The position numbers and the translations under genes were made by a program. DNA of 57,409 bases. It comes from Allobacillus halotolerans. GTDB lineage: Bacteria; Bacillota; Bacilli; Bacillales; Alkalibacillaceae. The stretch covers positions 1-57,409 of the forward strand of contig NZ_JAHLZF010000018.1 of assembly GCF_018967645.1 (NCBI RefSeq), in the 5' to 3' direction. Shown here in pieces: positions 8,411-17,220 of the stretch. Positions within the stretch are counted from its first letter, which is position 1, and the number at the start of each line of letters is the position of its first letter. The notes under the pieces are model-generated. The model had not been told where the DNA came from, searched no databases, and saw only the letters and a program-made list of their open reading frames with translations.

Positions 8411-9617
8411 TGTTGCTCTCCTTCTTGCCTTTTAACATTTGTTTCAGTACGGAAATGTCATTCTGAAATGATTTTATTTTGTTCTCATCATTTTTTTCGG
8501 CATAACGTATTTTTTCATAACGTTCGATTACTTGCTGCCGCTCTTTACCAAAGATTTGTTGCCGGTCAAGCCACTCGTCGATTGTTTCATCAGGGTAACG
8601 ACCGAGCTTTTGGTTTGCAGCCCATTTCTCTAGTTGATAATAAATTTTTCGGATGGCATGTTTCGGTGCCTGTTGACGATTGCTCTTCCACAAGTGTTGC
8701 TCGGTCGTACGATTCTTTTGTACCGTAACCGTCTTTTCCTTCTGTGAGGCTTCTTCTGGTGTCAACTTTTTTCGATGCCTTAAAATTAAAAATAGAAGGA
8801 TTAAGATCACTAGCCCACCGATTCCATATAAAAACCATTCAATATACGTACCAATCATCGTTGTCTCTGATTCCGGTTGTTGGGGACCTGTAACGATTTC
8901 AGTTTCATTTTCGATGGAAATAGGTTCCGGCGGCTCGATATCAATGTACTCTGTCAGCTTCATGATTGGTGAAACAATCCAAGCAAGAGCCATCAGCACG
9001 CCGTAAAAGACATATTCAAACAAAAAACGTAGATACGGATAAAGAAACGTTAGCAAATAGGTACCAACAAACAATACGAATCCAATACCTAAAAACCAAA
9101 CCACTTTCTTTTTGCCGACACTGTTTGCGCCATCCGGGTCGCTAAGATAATAAAGCAAAAATCGTCCAAGCAAAAACGTAAACAAAAAGACAGCCGCCAT
9201 CAATAAGTAGTCGTTCGCAAATGGGTAGCCATTCCCTATACTGAATAGATATGCGACTACGCTTAGCACCAACGTACTGACGAGAATGGTTTCTTCATGG
9301 TCTTGATCCGGTTTCATTAAATGAGATTCAATCCGAACGAATAAAACAACGGCCATGAATAACACCAGCAAAAAATGATAACCGAACAAAAATGCCAAGC
9401 CACCCGCCAAAATCGGGCCGAAAGCAATCAACGGTCTCCCTGACTTCAAAAAAACAAGCGTACTAACTGCATAAGCTACGATCGCTAGACAGAAAAGAGA
9501 AATCAATGACACCCCAAGATCATTTTGCATATGGAAAAAATAAACAACAATCCATAAAGGGAACAACTCTAAGACGTATTGATAGAATTGAGCATAACGA
9601 TTAGGCAAATGATCCAT
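8403..9617 (-). CDS. DUF4129 domain membrane protein
   Basis: The 404 aa protein has about eight membrane helices in the first 210 residues, an acidic extracytoplasmic stretch (PEPISIENETE), one more helix near 255-275, and a cytosolic tail with the DUF4129 pattern AIRKIYYQLEKWA and DETIDEWLDR. In B. subtilis-like operons this tail ends a transglutaminase-like YebA protein; here no papain-like Cys-His-Asp domain is visible, so this is a transglutaminase-free version. The ATG at 9617 (GAGGGGGTGG upstream) overlaps the end of the DUF58 gene by 17 bp, so the two are coupled. Confidence 0.72.
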   Translation of the reverse strand: MDHLPNRYAQFYQYVLELFPLWIVVYFFHMQNDLGVSLISLFCLAIVAYAVSTLVFLKSGRPLIAFGPILAGGLAFLFGYHFLLVLFMAVVLFVRIESHLMKPDQDHEETILVSTLVLSVVAYLFSIGNGYPFANDYLLMAAVFLFTFLLGRFLLYYLSDPDGANSVGKKKVVWFLGIGFVLFVGTYLLTFLYPYLRFLFEYVFYGVLMALAWIVSPIMKLTEYIDIEPPEPISIENETEIVTGPQQPESETTMIGTYIEWFLYGIGGLVILILLFLILRHRKKLTPEEASQKEKTVTVQKNRTTEQHLWKSNRQQAPKHAIRKIYYQLEKWAANQKLGRYPDETIDEWLDRQQIFGKERQQVIERYEKIRYAEKNDENKIKSFQNDISVLKQMLKGKKESNNE

Positions 9618-10794
9618 CTGCAGCCACCCCCTCTTCTTGGAGATCTTCATGCTGCAAATGATGGACCCGAGATCCTTTTAGTTCGAACAAGCGATAATAG
9701 TAGCCATAATCCGGGTGATCCATCCCGGCTTGAATCACATCTGTCGTTAATGGTTCCTTCGATATGATTTGATTCAGCATGTTTTCAAACGGTACGGTAA
9801 ATGTTCCTCCTTGGATGCGCGCCAATAGTTCAAGCGTATTCCCGAGATGCTTCTCCCCTTTTCCTTCAACTTGATGAATAAACGGCACACGATTCATCGA
9901 TAAAATATTAATATATAAAGAGTAAGGAATCCCTTTTTTAGTAGCGTCAAACGCCAAGTAAGCGATTTGCTCGATCATATCTTCAAATGCATCTTTGTTC
10001 CCACGTGTTACCTTTACATTGATTAGAAACATCCGTGATAAGTGACTAACTCGCTCGTCAACTTTTACTTGGAAATCACCTGTCCTTGCGCTTGCTTTCC
10101 AATGGATTTGATTAAATGGATCACCAAATTCATACGGTCTTGTGCCAATGTTTCGAGCTCGATCTATGTATAAGGATTGCTGAGTTACATGTTCACCTTT
10201 ACCTTTTGGCTGCTGAAGCAACAAATTGTGAACAGCTTTTTTCTTTGGAAAAACAACAACTTCCGTTAAGTTCAAATCCTCCAACTTCAAATAAATCTGA
10301 TTCAAGTTGAATGGATTTGGTAAACTAATCTCCAGGCTACGAATATGCGATACGCCACGCTGCTTCGCCGTATAAGGAAACTCTATTGTTTTCTCTTCCC
10401 AAAACAATAGGCTGAATGGCTTTTCGATAAATGTTCGTTCTCTACGACGATGCATTTTACCCCCACTTAACTCAATGGCATCATCCATTTCCAACGAAAT
10501 TTTGCCCATCAATAAAGGTAAAATACCCTTTTGCCGAATTGTCAACTCAATTGAACTGGTATCCCCCGGGTCCACTCGCTGCTGTTTTTGTGTAACTGAA
10601 ACCTCCAAAAAGTCATCCACATGTTTTTCATAAAATAGACTCAATGCATAAATAGCAATGATGAGTATTGCCAGAAACAATAACAAAAAAGCATGCCCGG
10701 CTGAAGTGATTAACCCACCAACCAACAATAGTATAGAAATCACTGTTAGTGGACGAAATATACTATTTTCGAGAATGGATTTATGAAATGACAT
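9601..10794 (-). CDS. DUF58 domain protein (YeaD-like)
   Basis: The 397 aa protein has two N-terminal membrane helices (about 15-50), a beta-rich region, and the DUF58 core with the diagnostic RPYEFGDPFNQIHWKASAR near residue 200. DUF58 is a vWA-related domain usually encoded beside a MoxR AAA ATPase. Here no MoxR gene is present up- or downstream, so the partner may be elsewhere or missing. The ATG at 10794 was chosen because AAGGAAGAG lies just upstream. First gene of a three-gene coupled operon. Confidence 0.8.
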   Translation of the reverse strand: MSFHKSILENSIFRPLTVISILLLVGGLITSAGHAFLLLFLAILIIAIYALSLFYEKHVDDFLEVSVTQKQQRVDPGDTSSIELTIRQKGILPLLMGKISLEMDDAIELSGGKMHRRRERTFIEKPFSLLFWEEKTIEFPYTAKQRGVSHIRSLEISLPNPFNLNQIYLKLEDLNLTEVVVFPKKKAVHNLLLQQPKGKGEHVTQQSLYIDRARNIGTRPYEFGDPFNQIHWKASARTGDFQVKVDERVSHLSRMFLINVKVTRGNKDAFEDMIEQIAYLAFDATKKGIPYSLYINILSMNRVPFIHQVEGKGEKHLGNTLELLARIQGGTFTVPFENMLNQIISKEPLTTDVIQAGMDHPDYGYYYRLFELKGSRVHHLQHEDLQEEGVAADGSFA

Positions 10795-11012
10795 ATCGCT
10801 CTTCCTTATGTAAGCTTTTCCCATACTATATCATGAATTCAATCATTTCTGAAAATAAATTTTATGATGTGGAAGCGTTCGGTTCCGTTTTGGAGGAATA
10901 AAAGAGGTCCCTGATCGGTTGGAAGTTTACACTGTTAAACAGTACTTTAATTTCAATATCACGACTGCCAGGAAGCGCATGGCGACTCCGATTTTAGAGT
11001 AACTTGCAATTA

Positions 11013-11249
11013 TTATTCACAATCACACTCAAATTCCTTGAATTTATATTCCTTGTACAGTGTTAATTCCCCAATATCACTTGAAGCCGTCTCGTAAACT
11101 TTGACTAAGGGAGCAATGTCTTGTTCAGCAAACCTTTTTACTTGCTTACCCATATCAACAGAAGAATCTAAATTATATTCATTCATATCTTCATATAAAT
11201 CATTATGTTCACAAACATCATATGTAACGGCAACATAACTTTTTGACAT
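11013..11249 (-). CDS. Small hypothetical protein
   Basis: The 78 aa acidic soluble protein opens MSKSYVAVTYDVCEHND and ends in Cys-Asp-Cys-Glu. No family is recognised. An AGGTG lies 6 nt before the chosen ATG; an upstream ATG adds seven residues. It is part of a run of small minus-strand genes at 11.0-12.5 kb that is not found in this place in B. subtilis. Confidence 0.5.
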   Translation of the reverse strand: MSKSYVAVTYDVCEHNDLYEDMNEYNLDSSVDMGKQVKRFAEQDIAPLVKVYETASSDIGELTLYKEYKFKEFECDCE

Positions 11250-11297
11250 GATTAACACCTGCTTTGTCATTACTATTTAATAGTTGAGCAAGATTGT

Positions 11298-11519
11298 CTA
11301 TTTTCTAATTTCATAGGTAAGTAACTTCATTATATAAAAAGATAGTCCAATTAAAGCTGTAATTACGCCGCCTATAAATGTTATTAAGGGTATAATGCTA
11401 CTTTCTTCCTGGTTTACATAGAATTCTGGTAAACCGATCATAAGTATTTTTCCAATACCAGATAAAGCTATAATAATGAAGCCTGAACAAGTAAATATTG
11501 CTGCGATGTATTTATTCAT
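11298..11519 (-). CDS. Small two-TM hypothetical protein
   Basis: The 73 aa protein has two membrane helices (about 5-28 and 42-66) joined by a short acidic extracytoplasmic loop. AAGGTGGGAG precedes the ATG. No family is recognised. It lies 48 bp upstream of the 78 aa gene and may be cotranscribed with it. Confidence 0.55.
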   Translation of the reverse strand: MNKYIAAIFTCSGFIIIALSGIGKILMIGLPEFYVNQEESSIIPLITFIGGVITALIGLSFYIMKLLTYEIRK

Positions 11520-11701
11520 TTTACTCCCACCTTATCTTTCAAAATGACTTGCTTATATAATTTCTTTTGAATTTCTTAATATCCTTCTTTAATAATTCTG
11601 TTCCGTCATAGTTCAATAAGTCTGATCCTGTTAAATGGCTAACAATTGAAAATTATGGGCTATTCGTCTCCAGATTTGCTTTCCGTAGTCCAAAGTGACA
11701 T

Positions 11702-12145
11702 TCATTTTTGATAACAAGTTTCATATTCATCTTTCATAAGCCAACTCTGACAGGCTAATCCTCTGTCATGATAAATTTCTCTCTCCACGTCTAATTTAAT
11801 ACTTTTATTTAGTTCGGGGTACTCAGATGATTCATTTATAATGAATAGCGTATCTTTATCTACCCATTCAATTTTAAAGTTATTATTCACATCACTATAA
11901 TAGATCGTTTTCTGTTCGTCTTCATCATTATGTTTTGTTATTTCTACCCATACATTAACTCCACCTGCTGCGCCACCATATGGTTCATAATATGCATTTG
12001 CCGTATACTCACCTGTGGGTGAAATTACAGGTCCGGGTCCTGTTTGGGTATATTCTTTATCAATATCGTTAAATGTAAAAAAATACATTATATATATGTA
12101 GAGAGAAGATACCAAAACAACTCCTGACAACGTTGCGATCAACAT
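11702..12145 (-). CDS. DUF5412-like membrane-anchored protein
   Basis: The 147 aa protein has one N-terminal membrane helix (about 3-24) and an extracytoplasmic beta-rich domain with SPTGEYTANAYYEPYGGAAG, the pattern I associate with DUF5412. The function is unknown. A stop codon lies in frame only 24 nt upstream of the ATG and no ribosome site is visible there, so translation probably depends on a short overlapping upstream reading frame (see 12146-12252). Confidence 0.65.
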   Translation of the reverse strand: MLIATLSGVVLVSSLYIYIMYFFTFNDIDKEYTQTGPGPVISPTGEYTANAYYEPYGGAAGGVNVWVEITKHNDEDEQKTIYYSDVNNNFKIEWVDKDTLFIINESSEYPELNKSIKLDVEREIYHDRGLACQSWLMKDEYETCYQK

Positions 12146-12252
12146 TTTTTTGGAAAAGGTTTCTTTTTAGCAAAGTATGTAAATAATTTTATACATAAAA
12201 TCAAAAACATTATAATGGTAACAAAAGAAAATAAACCAAATACAATTATAAT
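12140..12252 (-). CDS. Possible small membrane peptide with a non-standard start
   Basis: A strong GGGGAGG (complement of 12260-12266) is followed 7 nt later by an open frame with ATT as its nearest plausible start (12252). It encodes about 37 residues with one hydrophobic helix and a Lys-rich tail, and its TGA overlaps the ATG of the DUF5412-like gene. No ATG, GTG or TTG lies in this frame near the ribosome site. It may be a true AUU-started coupled gene, or a frameshifted remnant of a longer N-terminus. Confidence 0.3.
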
Positions 12253-12357
12253 GATGCAACCTCCCCTTAGTTAGCTACTCAAAAATCGTTCATATATGTT
12301 TGTTTTACAATATACTTCGTTCGCTAATATTCGCGTTAATTCAATAAACCTTATTCC

Positions 12358-12531
12358 TTAATTAGTATCTTTATTAAAACAGCTTTCACAAATAAATTTC
12401 CCTTCGTTACTTAAATACGCCTTTATTTCAGTGAACCCCTTACGCTTTGGGTAGCGCATTCTTATAAAAACAACGTCATCAGCTTTAATCTCTTTACCAC
12501 ATTCAATACATTTAGGTTTATCCTCTAGCAA
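12358..12531 (-). CDS. Small zinc-ribbon protein
   Basis: This 57 aa gene is too short for usual ORF cut-offs. The product has Cys8-x2-Cys11 near the start and Cys48-x2-Cys51 near the end, a paired-knuckle zinc site, with a basic middle (RMRYPKRKG). I know similar short proteins from Bacillaceae, of unknown function. The likely start is the TTG at 12531 with GAAGTG 5 nt upstream; an ATT one codon earlier is also possible. Confidence 0.65.
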   Translation of the reverse strand: MLEDKPKCIECGKEIKADDVVFIRMRYPKRKGFTEIKAYLSNEGKFICESCFNKDTN

Positions 12532-12710
12532 AATATCACTTCTTTCCTTTAAATTTCTTTATCATCTGGCTGCGTTTGATGAACATTTCAATTAAATGTT
12601 ATATACATTTTATCAGAAACCCTCTATTTATCTGCAAAGAATTTAGCAAATTTTTCAGTCAATTGACTAAACCTCGCATTCCTGCTGGTCACGAAAACAT
12701 TTATAACGCC

Positions 12711-12749
12711 AAAAAATAGAGGTCCAAGCCGTACGTGGCTTAGACCTCT
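12711..12749 (-). terminator. Terminator of the ygaD-like ABC gene
   Basis: AGAGGTC and AAGCC pair with GGCTT and GACCTCT around the loop GTACGT, with one C-A mismatch. On the minus strand the hairpin is followed by ATTTTTT. It lies 41 bp after the ABC exporter stop. Confidence 0.85.
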
Positions 12750-12789
12750 TATTTGTAGGTTATTCTAACTTTAGCTTTCTTGAAGTACT

Positions 12790-14577
12790 CTATCGAATAT
12801 TTCTCACTTTATTTTTCGTTAGCTTACCTTCATCATCCAGTTCTTGTACTTGATAAAGGTTATAATAAATTCCTTTTCTCCGCATGAGTTGCTCATGGCT
12901 GCCTTGTTCTTTTATTTGTCCATCTTCAATCAATATGATTCGGTCCGCATGGGTAATCGTTGATAAACGGTGAGCCACGATAAATGTCGTGCGGTCATGG
13001 GCAAGTTTGTTCATTGCCTCTTGAATTAAGTGTTCACTTTCTAAGTCAAGCGCAGATGTTGCTTCATCCAACACAAGTAGTGGTGGATTTTTCAAAAAGA
13101 CACGCGCAATCGCAACACGCTGTTTTTGACCACCGGATAGTTTGACACCACGTTCTCCAACGAGCGTATCATAGCCTTCTGGAAGTTCCATGATAAAGTC
13201 ATGGGCGTTTGCTGCTTTTGCCGCTTCAATCACTTCTTCATCAGTTGCATCAGGATTTCCCATTCGAATATTTGTCGCAACAGAATCACTGAATAAAATC
13301 GTGTCTTGGAGAACGAGTCCAATTTGGTCACGCAACGTTCGTGCTTGTACCTTTGTAATATCTATTCCATCAATCGTAATTTTCCCAAGACTTGGATCGT
13401 AAAATCGAGGGATCAAGCTGACAAGCGTTGACTTTCCTCCCCCACTCATTCCGACTAAAGCAACTGTCTCGCCTTCAGCGACTTTTAGATCGATATTTTT
13501 AAGTGCGTATGACTCATTTGGATTATATTTAAATGATACATTTTCAAAATGAACATCACCTTTGACAGCTTGCATTGGTTTGGCATTCGGTTCATCGGTA
13601 ATGTCATATTCTTCATCCATGAATTCAAATACCCGGTCCATCGAAGCATGTGCTTGCGTCAATTGGGTCGAAGAGTTGACTAATCGTCGAAGTGGATTAT
13701 ATACACGGTCCATATATGCTGTAAAGGCAACCAATGTACCGAGCGATACGTTTCCATCGATGACAAAATACCCACCGACAGCGAGTAACAATAATGGCGC
13801 CAAATCTGTAATCGTATGCGTTACTGAATAAGATTTCGCATTCCAACTTGTAAACGCTAATGCGCGGTTTAAATAGTTAGCATTTCGATCATCAAATTGT
13901 TTTTGTTCATGATCTTCCAACGCAAAGCCTCGTACGACTGGCATTCCTTGTACACGCTCAGTCAAATGACCTTGCACTTCAGCGAGTGCTTGTGACCGTT
14001 CTCGTGTTAAGTTACGTAAACGTGAGTAAAAGTATTTTACCGAAAATCCGTACACAGGGAACAAAACGATTGCGACTAATGTCAACAATGGATCAAGCCA
14101 GATCATAATACCAATCGCAATTAGGATGGTCACCATGTCCAACCACAAATTCATGAGCCCTGTCATGATAAACGTTTTCGTCTGTTCAACGTCGTGAATT
14201 ACTCGAGAAATAATCTCTCCAGTTTTCGTTCTGGAATAAAAGTTCAAACTCAACCGTTGAATATGATCGAATAATGTATTTCGAATATCATATAAAATTT
14301 TACTGCTTACCCACTGGGCGTAATATTGACGGAAATATTCAACTGGAGGACGTATAATTAGGAATAAGAAGAATGCAATTCCCATCGTCCAAAGCAGTTT
14401 ATCTAACTTTTCACTGTTGCTCAATGCTTCAGCACCAACGATGTCGTCAATTACATATTTAATAATTAACGGCATCAATAGCGGGATACTGAATTTCACT
14501 ATTCCAATTAAAATTGTAAAGAAAATTTTCCATTTATATGGCTTAACAAAGGCCAAATACCTCTTAATACTATCCAT
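12790..14577 (-). CDS. ygaD: Multidrug-type ABC exporter, fused membrane and ATPase domains (YgaD)
   Basis: The 595 aa half-transporter has six membrane helices in the first 310 residues and a C-terminal nucleotide-binding domain with Walker [10 protein letters not shown], signature [13 protein letters not shown], Walker [14 protein letters not shown] and switch His in IVAHRLST. It should work as a homodimer exporting lipids or drugs; substrate unknown. Position two genes from sspE matches B. subtilis YgaD. The ATG at 14577 is chosen for the AGGTGAAG upstream. Confidence 0.9.
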   Translation of the reverse strand: MDSIKRYLAFVKPYKWKIFFTILIGIVKFSIPLLMPLIIKYVIDDIVGAEALSNSEKLDKLLWTMGIAFFLFLIIRPPVEYFRQYYAQWVSSKILYDIRNTLFDHIQRLSLNFYSRTKTGEIISRVIHDVEQTKTFIMTGLMNLWLDMVTILIAIGIMIWLDPLLTLVAIVLFPVYGFSVKYFYSRLRNLTRERSQALAEVQGHLTERVQGMPVVRGFALEDHEQKQFDDRNANYLNRALAFTSWNAKSYSVTHTITDLAPLLLLAVGGYFVIDGNVSLGTLVAFTAYMDRVYNPLRRLVNSSTQLTQAHASMDRVFEFMDEEYDITDEPNAKPMQAVKGDVHFENVSFKYNPNESYALKNIDLKVAEGETVALVGMSGGGKSTLVSLIPRFYDPSLGKITIDGIDITKVQARTLRDQIGLVLQDTILFSDSVATNIRMGNPDATDEEVIEAAKAANAHDFIMELPEGYDTLVGERGVKLSGGQKQRVAIARVFLKNPPLLVLDEATSALDLESEHLIQEAMNKLAHDRTTFIVAHRLSTITHADRIILIEDGQIKEQGSHEQLMRRKGIYYNLYQVQELDDEGKLTKNKVRNIR

Positions 14578-14635
14578 GTCTTCACCTGCTTGTAAGTTCA
14601 AAACAACTATTTATTTTTATAATCATGATATTTTT

Positions 14636-14672
14636 TCAAAAAAAGACTGCCTTTAGTACGATCCAGCAGTCT
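14636..14672 (-). terminator. Terminator of ntdP
   Basis: AGACTGC at 14644-14650 pairs with GCAGTCT at 14666-14672. On the minus strand the stem is followed by a run of seven T. It lies 25 bp after the ntdP stop. Confidence 0.8.
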
Positions 14673-14696
14673 GTAGCATATTTATTATTGCACAAT

Positions 14697-15221
14697 TCAA
14701 TAAGTCAGATACTGTTCATACCAACGTTCTGTAAAATCAGGTGCAAATGGACCTTTCCGTTGTAGAATCCATTGTTCCAAAATGCCTAACTGCTTGTACA
14801 AAATCCGTTCAAGTACTACCGGATAATTCATTAACTGTTTATGTTCGATAAATTCATCTTCATCCAATATTTTATAAGTCATATCCGGAAAAACTTTTAT
14901 ATCCAAGTCATAGTCGATATATTTAACTGCGCCTTCATCGAGTACGTAAGGCGAGCCGATATTCGAGTAATAATGGACACCGTCATTTCGTAACATACAA
15001 ATAACATTAAACCAATAATTCGCCGTAAAATAAGCAATCGCTGGTTCGCGCGTAAACCAAGTCCGACCATCATTTTCTGTCACCAACACCCGATCGTTCG
15101 CTCCGATTAACATTGAAGAAGTACTCTTTAAGACAGTCGTTTCTTCCCAAACCCGGTGGATGGCGCCATTATGTTTGTAACTCTGAATTTCAATAACTTC
15201 ACCAGCCTTTGGGTTCTTCAT
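14697..15221 (-). CDS. ntdP: Nucleoside tri-/diphosphatase NtdP (UPF0374/DUF402)
   Basis: The 174 aa protein is the YgaC/NtdP family: DUF402 barrel with [14 protein letters not shown] near the start, [17 protein letters not shown] around residue 50 and the acidic metal-binding patch [13 protein letters not shown] near 105. Characterised members hydrolyse nucleoside tri- and diphosphates with a divalent metal. Length is close to the B. subtilis protein. The ATG at 15221 was chosen for the AGGT upstream and the family N-terminus. Its promoter must lie between array B1 and the start. Confidence 0.88.
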   Translation of the reverse strand: MKNPKAGEVIEIQSYKHNGAIHRVWEETTVLKSTSSMLIGANDRVLVTENDGRTWFTREPAIAYFTANYWFNVICMLRNDGVHYYSNIGSPYVLDEGAVKYIDYDLDIKVFPDMTYKILDEDEFIEHKQLMNYPVVLERILYKQLGILEQWILQRKGPFAPDFTERWYEQYLTY

Positions 15222-15353
15222 GATATACCTACTTTCCTCACAATTACGTTTCAAAATTTATTTTGAATTAATTGTAACACAGGACATACACCATAGCGAT
15301 TAAGATGCGTTCGTTGTGAGGTGCCGCTTCGTATGTACAATTTATTGTTGGTA

Positions 15354-15752
15354 ATTGTTGATAAATGCTTGCTGACTGTTGATATGACGCTCCTAACTGT
15401 TGATAAACAAGCGCTGACTGTTGATACGGTGCGCCTAACTGTCGATAAACGAACGCTCACTGTTGATACAGCGCGCCTGACTGTTGATAAACGAGCGCTA
15501 ACTGTTGATACAGCACGTCTAACTGTCGATAAACGAGCGCTAACTGTTGAAAAAGCGCACCTAACTGTCGATAAACGAACGCTCACTGTTGATACAGCAC
15601 GCCTAACTGTCGATAAACGAGCGCTGACTGTTGATACAGCACGTCTAACTGTCGATAAACGAGCGCTGACTGTTGATACGACGCGCCTAACTATTGATAA
15701 ACAACCGCTGACTGTCGATACAACGCTCTTAACTGACGATAAACGTCACACT
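15354..15752 (+). repeat. Tandem array B1, 19 units of 21 bp
   Basis: The core ACTGTTGATA or ACTGTCGATA starts every 21 bp from 15354 to 15732 without a single indel, 19 units in all. Units tend to alternate in their variable half (AAACGAGCGCT versus CAGCACGTCT), giving a 42-bp super-repeat. Because 21 is a multiple of three, both strands stay open and give spurious heptad ORFs (LTVDKRA on plus). The same core forms array B2 at 35850. Confidence 0.96.
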
Positions 15753-15767
15753 GACCACCAAAATGTT

Positions 15768-15801
15768 TAAAAAACCAGCCGCGCTTGTTCGCACGACTGG
15801 T
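15768..15801 (-). terminator. Terminator of sspE
   Basis: CCAGCCGCGC at 15775-15784 pairs with GCACGACTGG at 15791-15800 (10 bp with G-U pairs), and on the minus strand is followed by six T. It separates sspE from array B1. Confidence 0.85.
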
Positions 15802-15816
15802 CGCATCATTACTATT

Positions 15817-15987
15817 TTACTTTTTTTGTTCAGATTGCTTGTTTCGACGACGTACTTCCTGAGCATCCGTCTCACTAGCAAATTCTTCTGCAAATTGGTT
15901 TCCTTGAGCAGATTGATTTTGCTTCTGCACCTTTTTGATATTTGTTCCTGCAGCAGTTTCGTTTGGCTGACGTTTGTTTTTAGCCAT
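15817..15987 (-). CDS. sspE: Gamma-type small acid-soluble spore protein
   Basis: The 56 aa protein is rich in Gln, Asn, Lys and Ala with no Cys or Trp, and has the gamma-SASP pattern: TNIKKVQKQNQSAQ, then QFAEEFASETDAQEVRRRN. The EFASETDAQEV block contains the site cut by the germination protease GPR. It is an amino-acid store for outgrowth in the spore core, made under sigma-G. It has only one copy of the repeat block, shorter than the B. subtilis protein. The start has an excellent GGAGGTG, but this ribosome site lies inside a long hairpin (15996-16032). Position between ntdP and mutY is conserved. Confidence 0.92.
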   Translation of the reverse strand: MAKNKRQPNETAAGTNIKKVQKQNQSAQGNQFAEEFASETDAQEVRRRNKQSEQKK

Positions 15988-15995
15988 TTATATCA

Positions 15996-16032
15996 CCTCC
16001 GCAATGATTACTTTGTCCAATCTTTGCGGAGG
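15996..16032 (-). promoter_or_regulatory. Hairpin burying the sspE ribosome site
   Basis: CCTCCGCAA at 15996-16004 is the exact reverse complement of TTGCGGAGG at 16024-16032, with a further GATT/AATC pairing inside after one mismatch. On the minus-strand RNA the 3' arm contains the sspE Shine-Dalgarno GGAGG. A transcript reading in from mutY would carry both arms and hide the ribosome site. Confidence 0.65.
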
Positions 16033-16080
16033 TTATCCATCGAATTTTACTGTCAATTAATACAAGTAGCAAAGCTATTT

Positions 16081-17166
16081 TTAAGTGGTGGCAATTTGTT
16101 GTTTTATTTTATGCTGAACTTTTGAGAGTGGATATTGGTCCATATCTTCCAAAGTAACAAATTGCCCGTGATCTGTTGAAATATCTCCGTCCGAAACGCG
16201 GCAAAAAATTGGGTAGACTACCCATATGACATGGCTGAATACGTGTTTCACCTGCTTACCTTCATGAATCATTTCGAGATTCAAACCGTATTCCAATTCG
16301 ATATAGTGGATGGCTTCATCTTTCGGAAACTCAGCTTGCTCGACCAAGGGAAATTGCCATAAATTTGCGAGCAGTCCTTGTGCTGGTCGCTTTTGAATTA
16401 GGTACTGTCCATCAGCTTCAATCACCATCGCGAAATAAGCAATCGTTCGTTGTTTTTTCGCTTTTGTTTTAACAGGCAGTTCTTCTTGGATACCTTTTGA
16501 GAATGCCGTACAATAGTATGAAACAGGGCATTCATTGCATTTTGGTTTTTTCGGCGAGCAAATTAAAGCACCGAGTTCCATCAATCCTTGATTAAAGGAT
16601 GACGGATCCTCTTTTGAAATAACCGCTTCTACGACTTGTTCAAATTTTTTCTTCGATTTTTGGTCGGCAATATTATCATACATCTCAAATATCCGCGACA
16701 TAACACGCATCACATTACCATCAACAGCAGGGATTGGCTCATCAAAAGCGATGCTCATGATTGCTCCTAACGTATATGGACCTATCCCCTTCAATTTTTT
16801 CAGTTCGGATGACTCTGATGGAATTTGGCCATCATATGTAGCAACGACTTCTTTTACTGCTGTATGTAAATTTCTAGCGCGTGAATAATAACCAAGACCT
16901 TCCCATGCTTTTAACACATCTTGTTCATCTGCATTGGCTAAGTCTTTAACAGTTGGAAAGCGTTCCATGAACTGATTAAAGTAGGGAATCACCGTATCAA
17001 CACGCGTTTGTTGTAGCATGATTTCAGAAACCCAAATTCGATATGGATCTTGGTTTTCTCGCCAAGGAAGTTCTCTCCTAATACTTTGGTACCAGTTAAT
17101 TAGGTCTTGTTGAAATGAATGTTTATCAAAGCTTTCGGGTATATATGTGGTTGACGTGTTATTCAT
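16081..17166 (-). CDS. mutY: A/G-specific adenine DNA glycosylase MutY
   Basis: The 361 aa protein removes adenine opposite 8-oxoguanine or G. It has the catalytic Glu in SEIMLQQTRVDTV, the helix-hairpin-helix KLKGIGPYTLGAIMSIAF, the catalytic Asp in PAVDGNVMRVMSR, the 4Fe-4S cluster ligands Cys-x6-Cys-x2-Cys-x5-Cys in CSPKKPKCNECPVSYYC, and a C-terminal NUDIX-like domain for 8-oxoG recognition. Full length for the family. It is divergent from yfhP, and codirectional with sspE 93 bp downstream without a terminator between. Confidence 0.95.
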   Translation of the reverse strand: MNNTSTTYIPESFDKHSFQQDLINWYQSIRRELPWRENQDPYRIWVSEIMLQQTRVDTVIPYFNQFMERFPTVKDLANADEQDVLKAWEGLGYYSRARNLHTAVKEVVATYDGQIPSESSELKKLKGIGPYTLGAIMSIAFDEPIPAVDGNVMRVMSRIFEMYDNIADQKSKKKFEQVVEAVISKEDPSSFNQGLMELGALICSPKKPKCNECPVSYYCTAFSKGIQEELPVKTKAKKQRTIAYFAMVIEADGQYLIQKRPAQGLLANLWQFPLVEQAEFPKDEAIHYIELEYGLNLEMIHEGKQVKHVFSHVIWVVYPIFCRVSDGDISTDHGQFVTLEDMDQYPLSKVQHKIKQQIATT

Positions 17167-17220
17167 GATTCACTCACCATTCTTTGTGTTTACATAAATA
17201 ATCTTAAAGGAGGTGCACTG

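Noticed and set aside
15251-15770. ORFs of 111 aa (minus) and 149 aa (plus) over array B1
   Set aside because: Both strands are open only because the unit is 21 bp. Starts have no ribosome site and the heptad pattern follows the DNA repeat.
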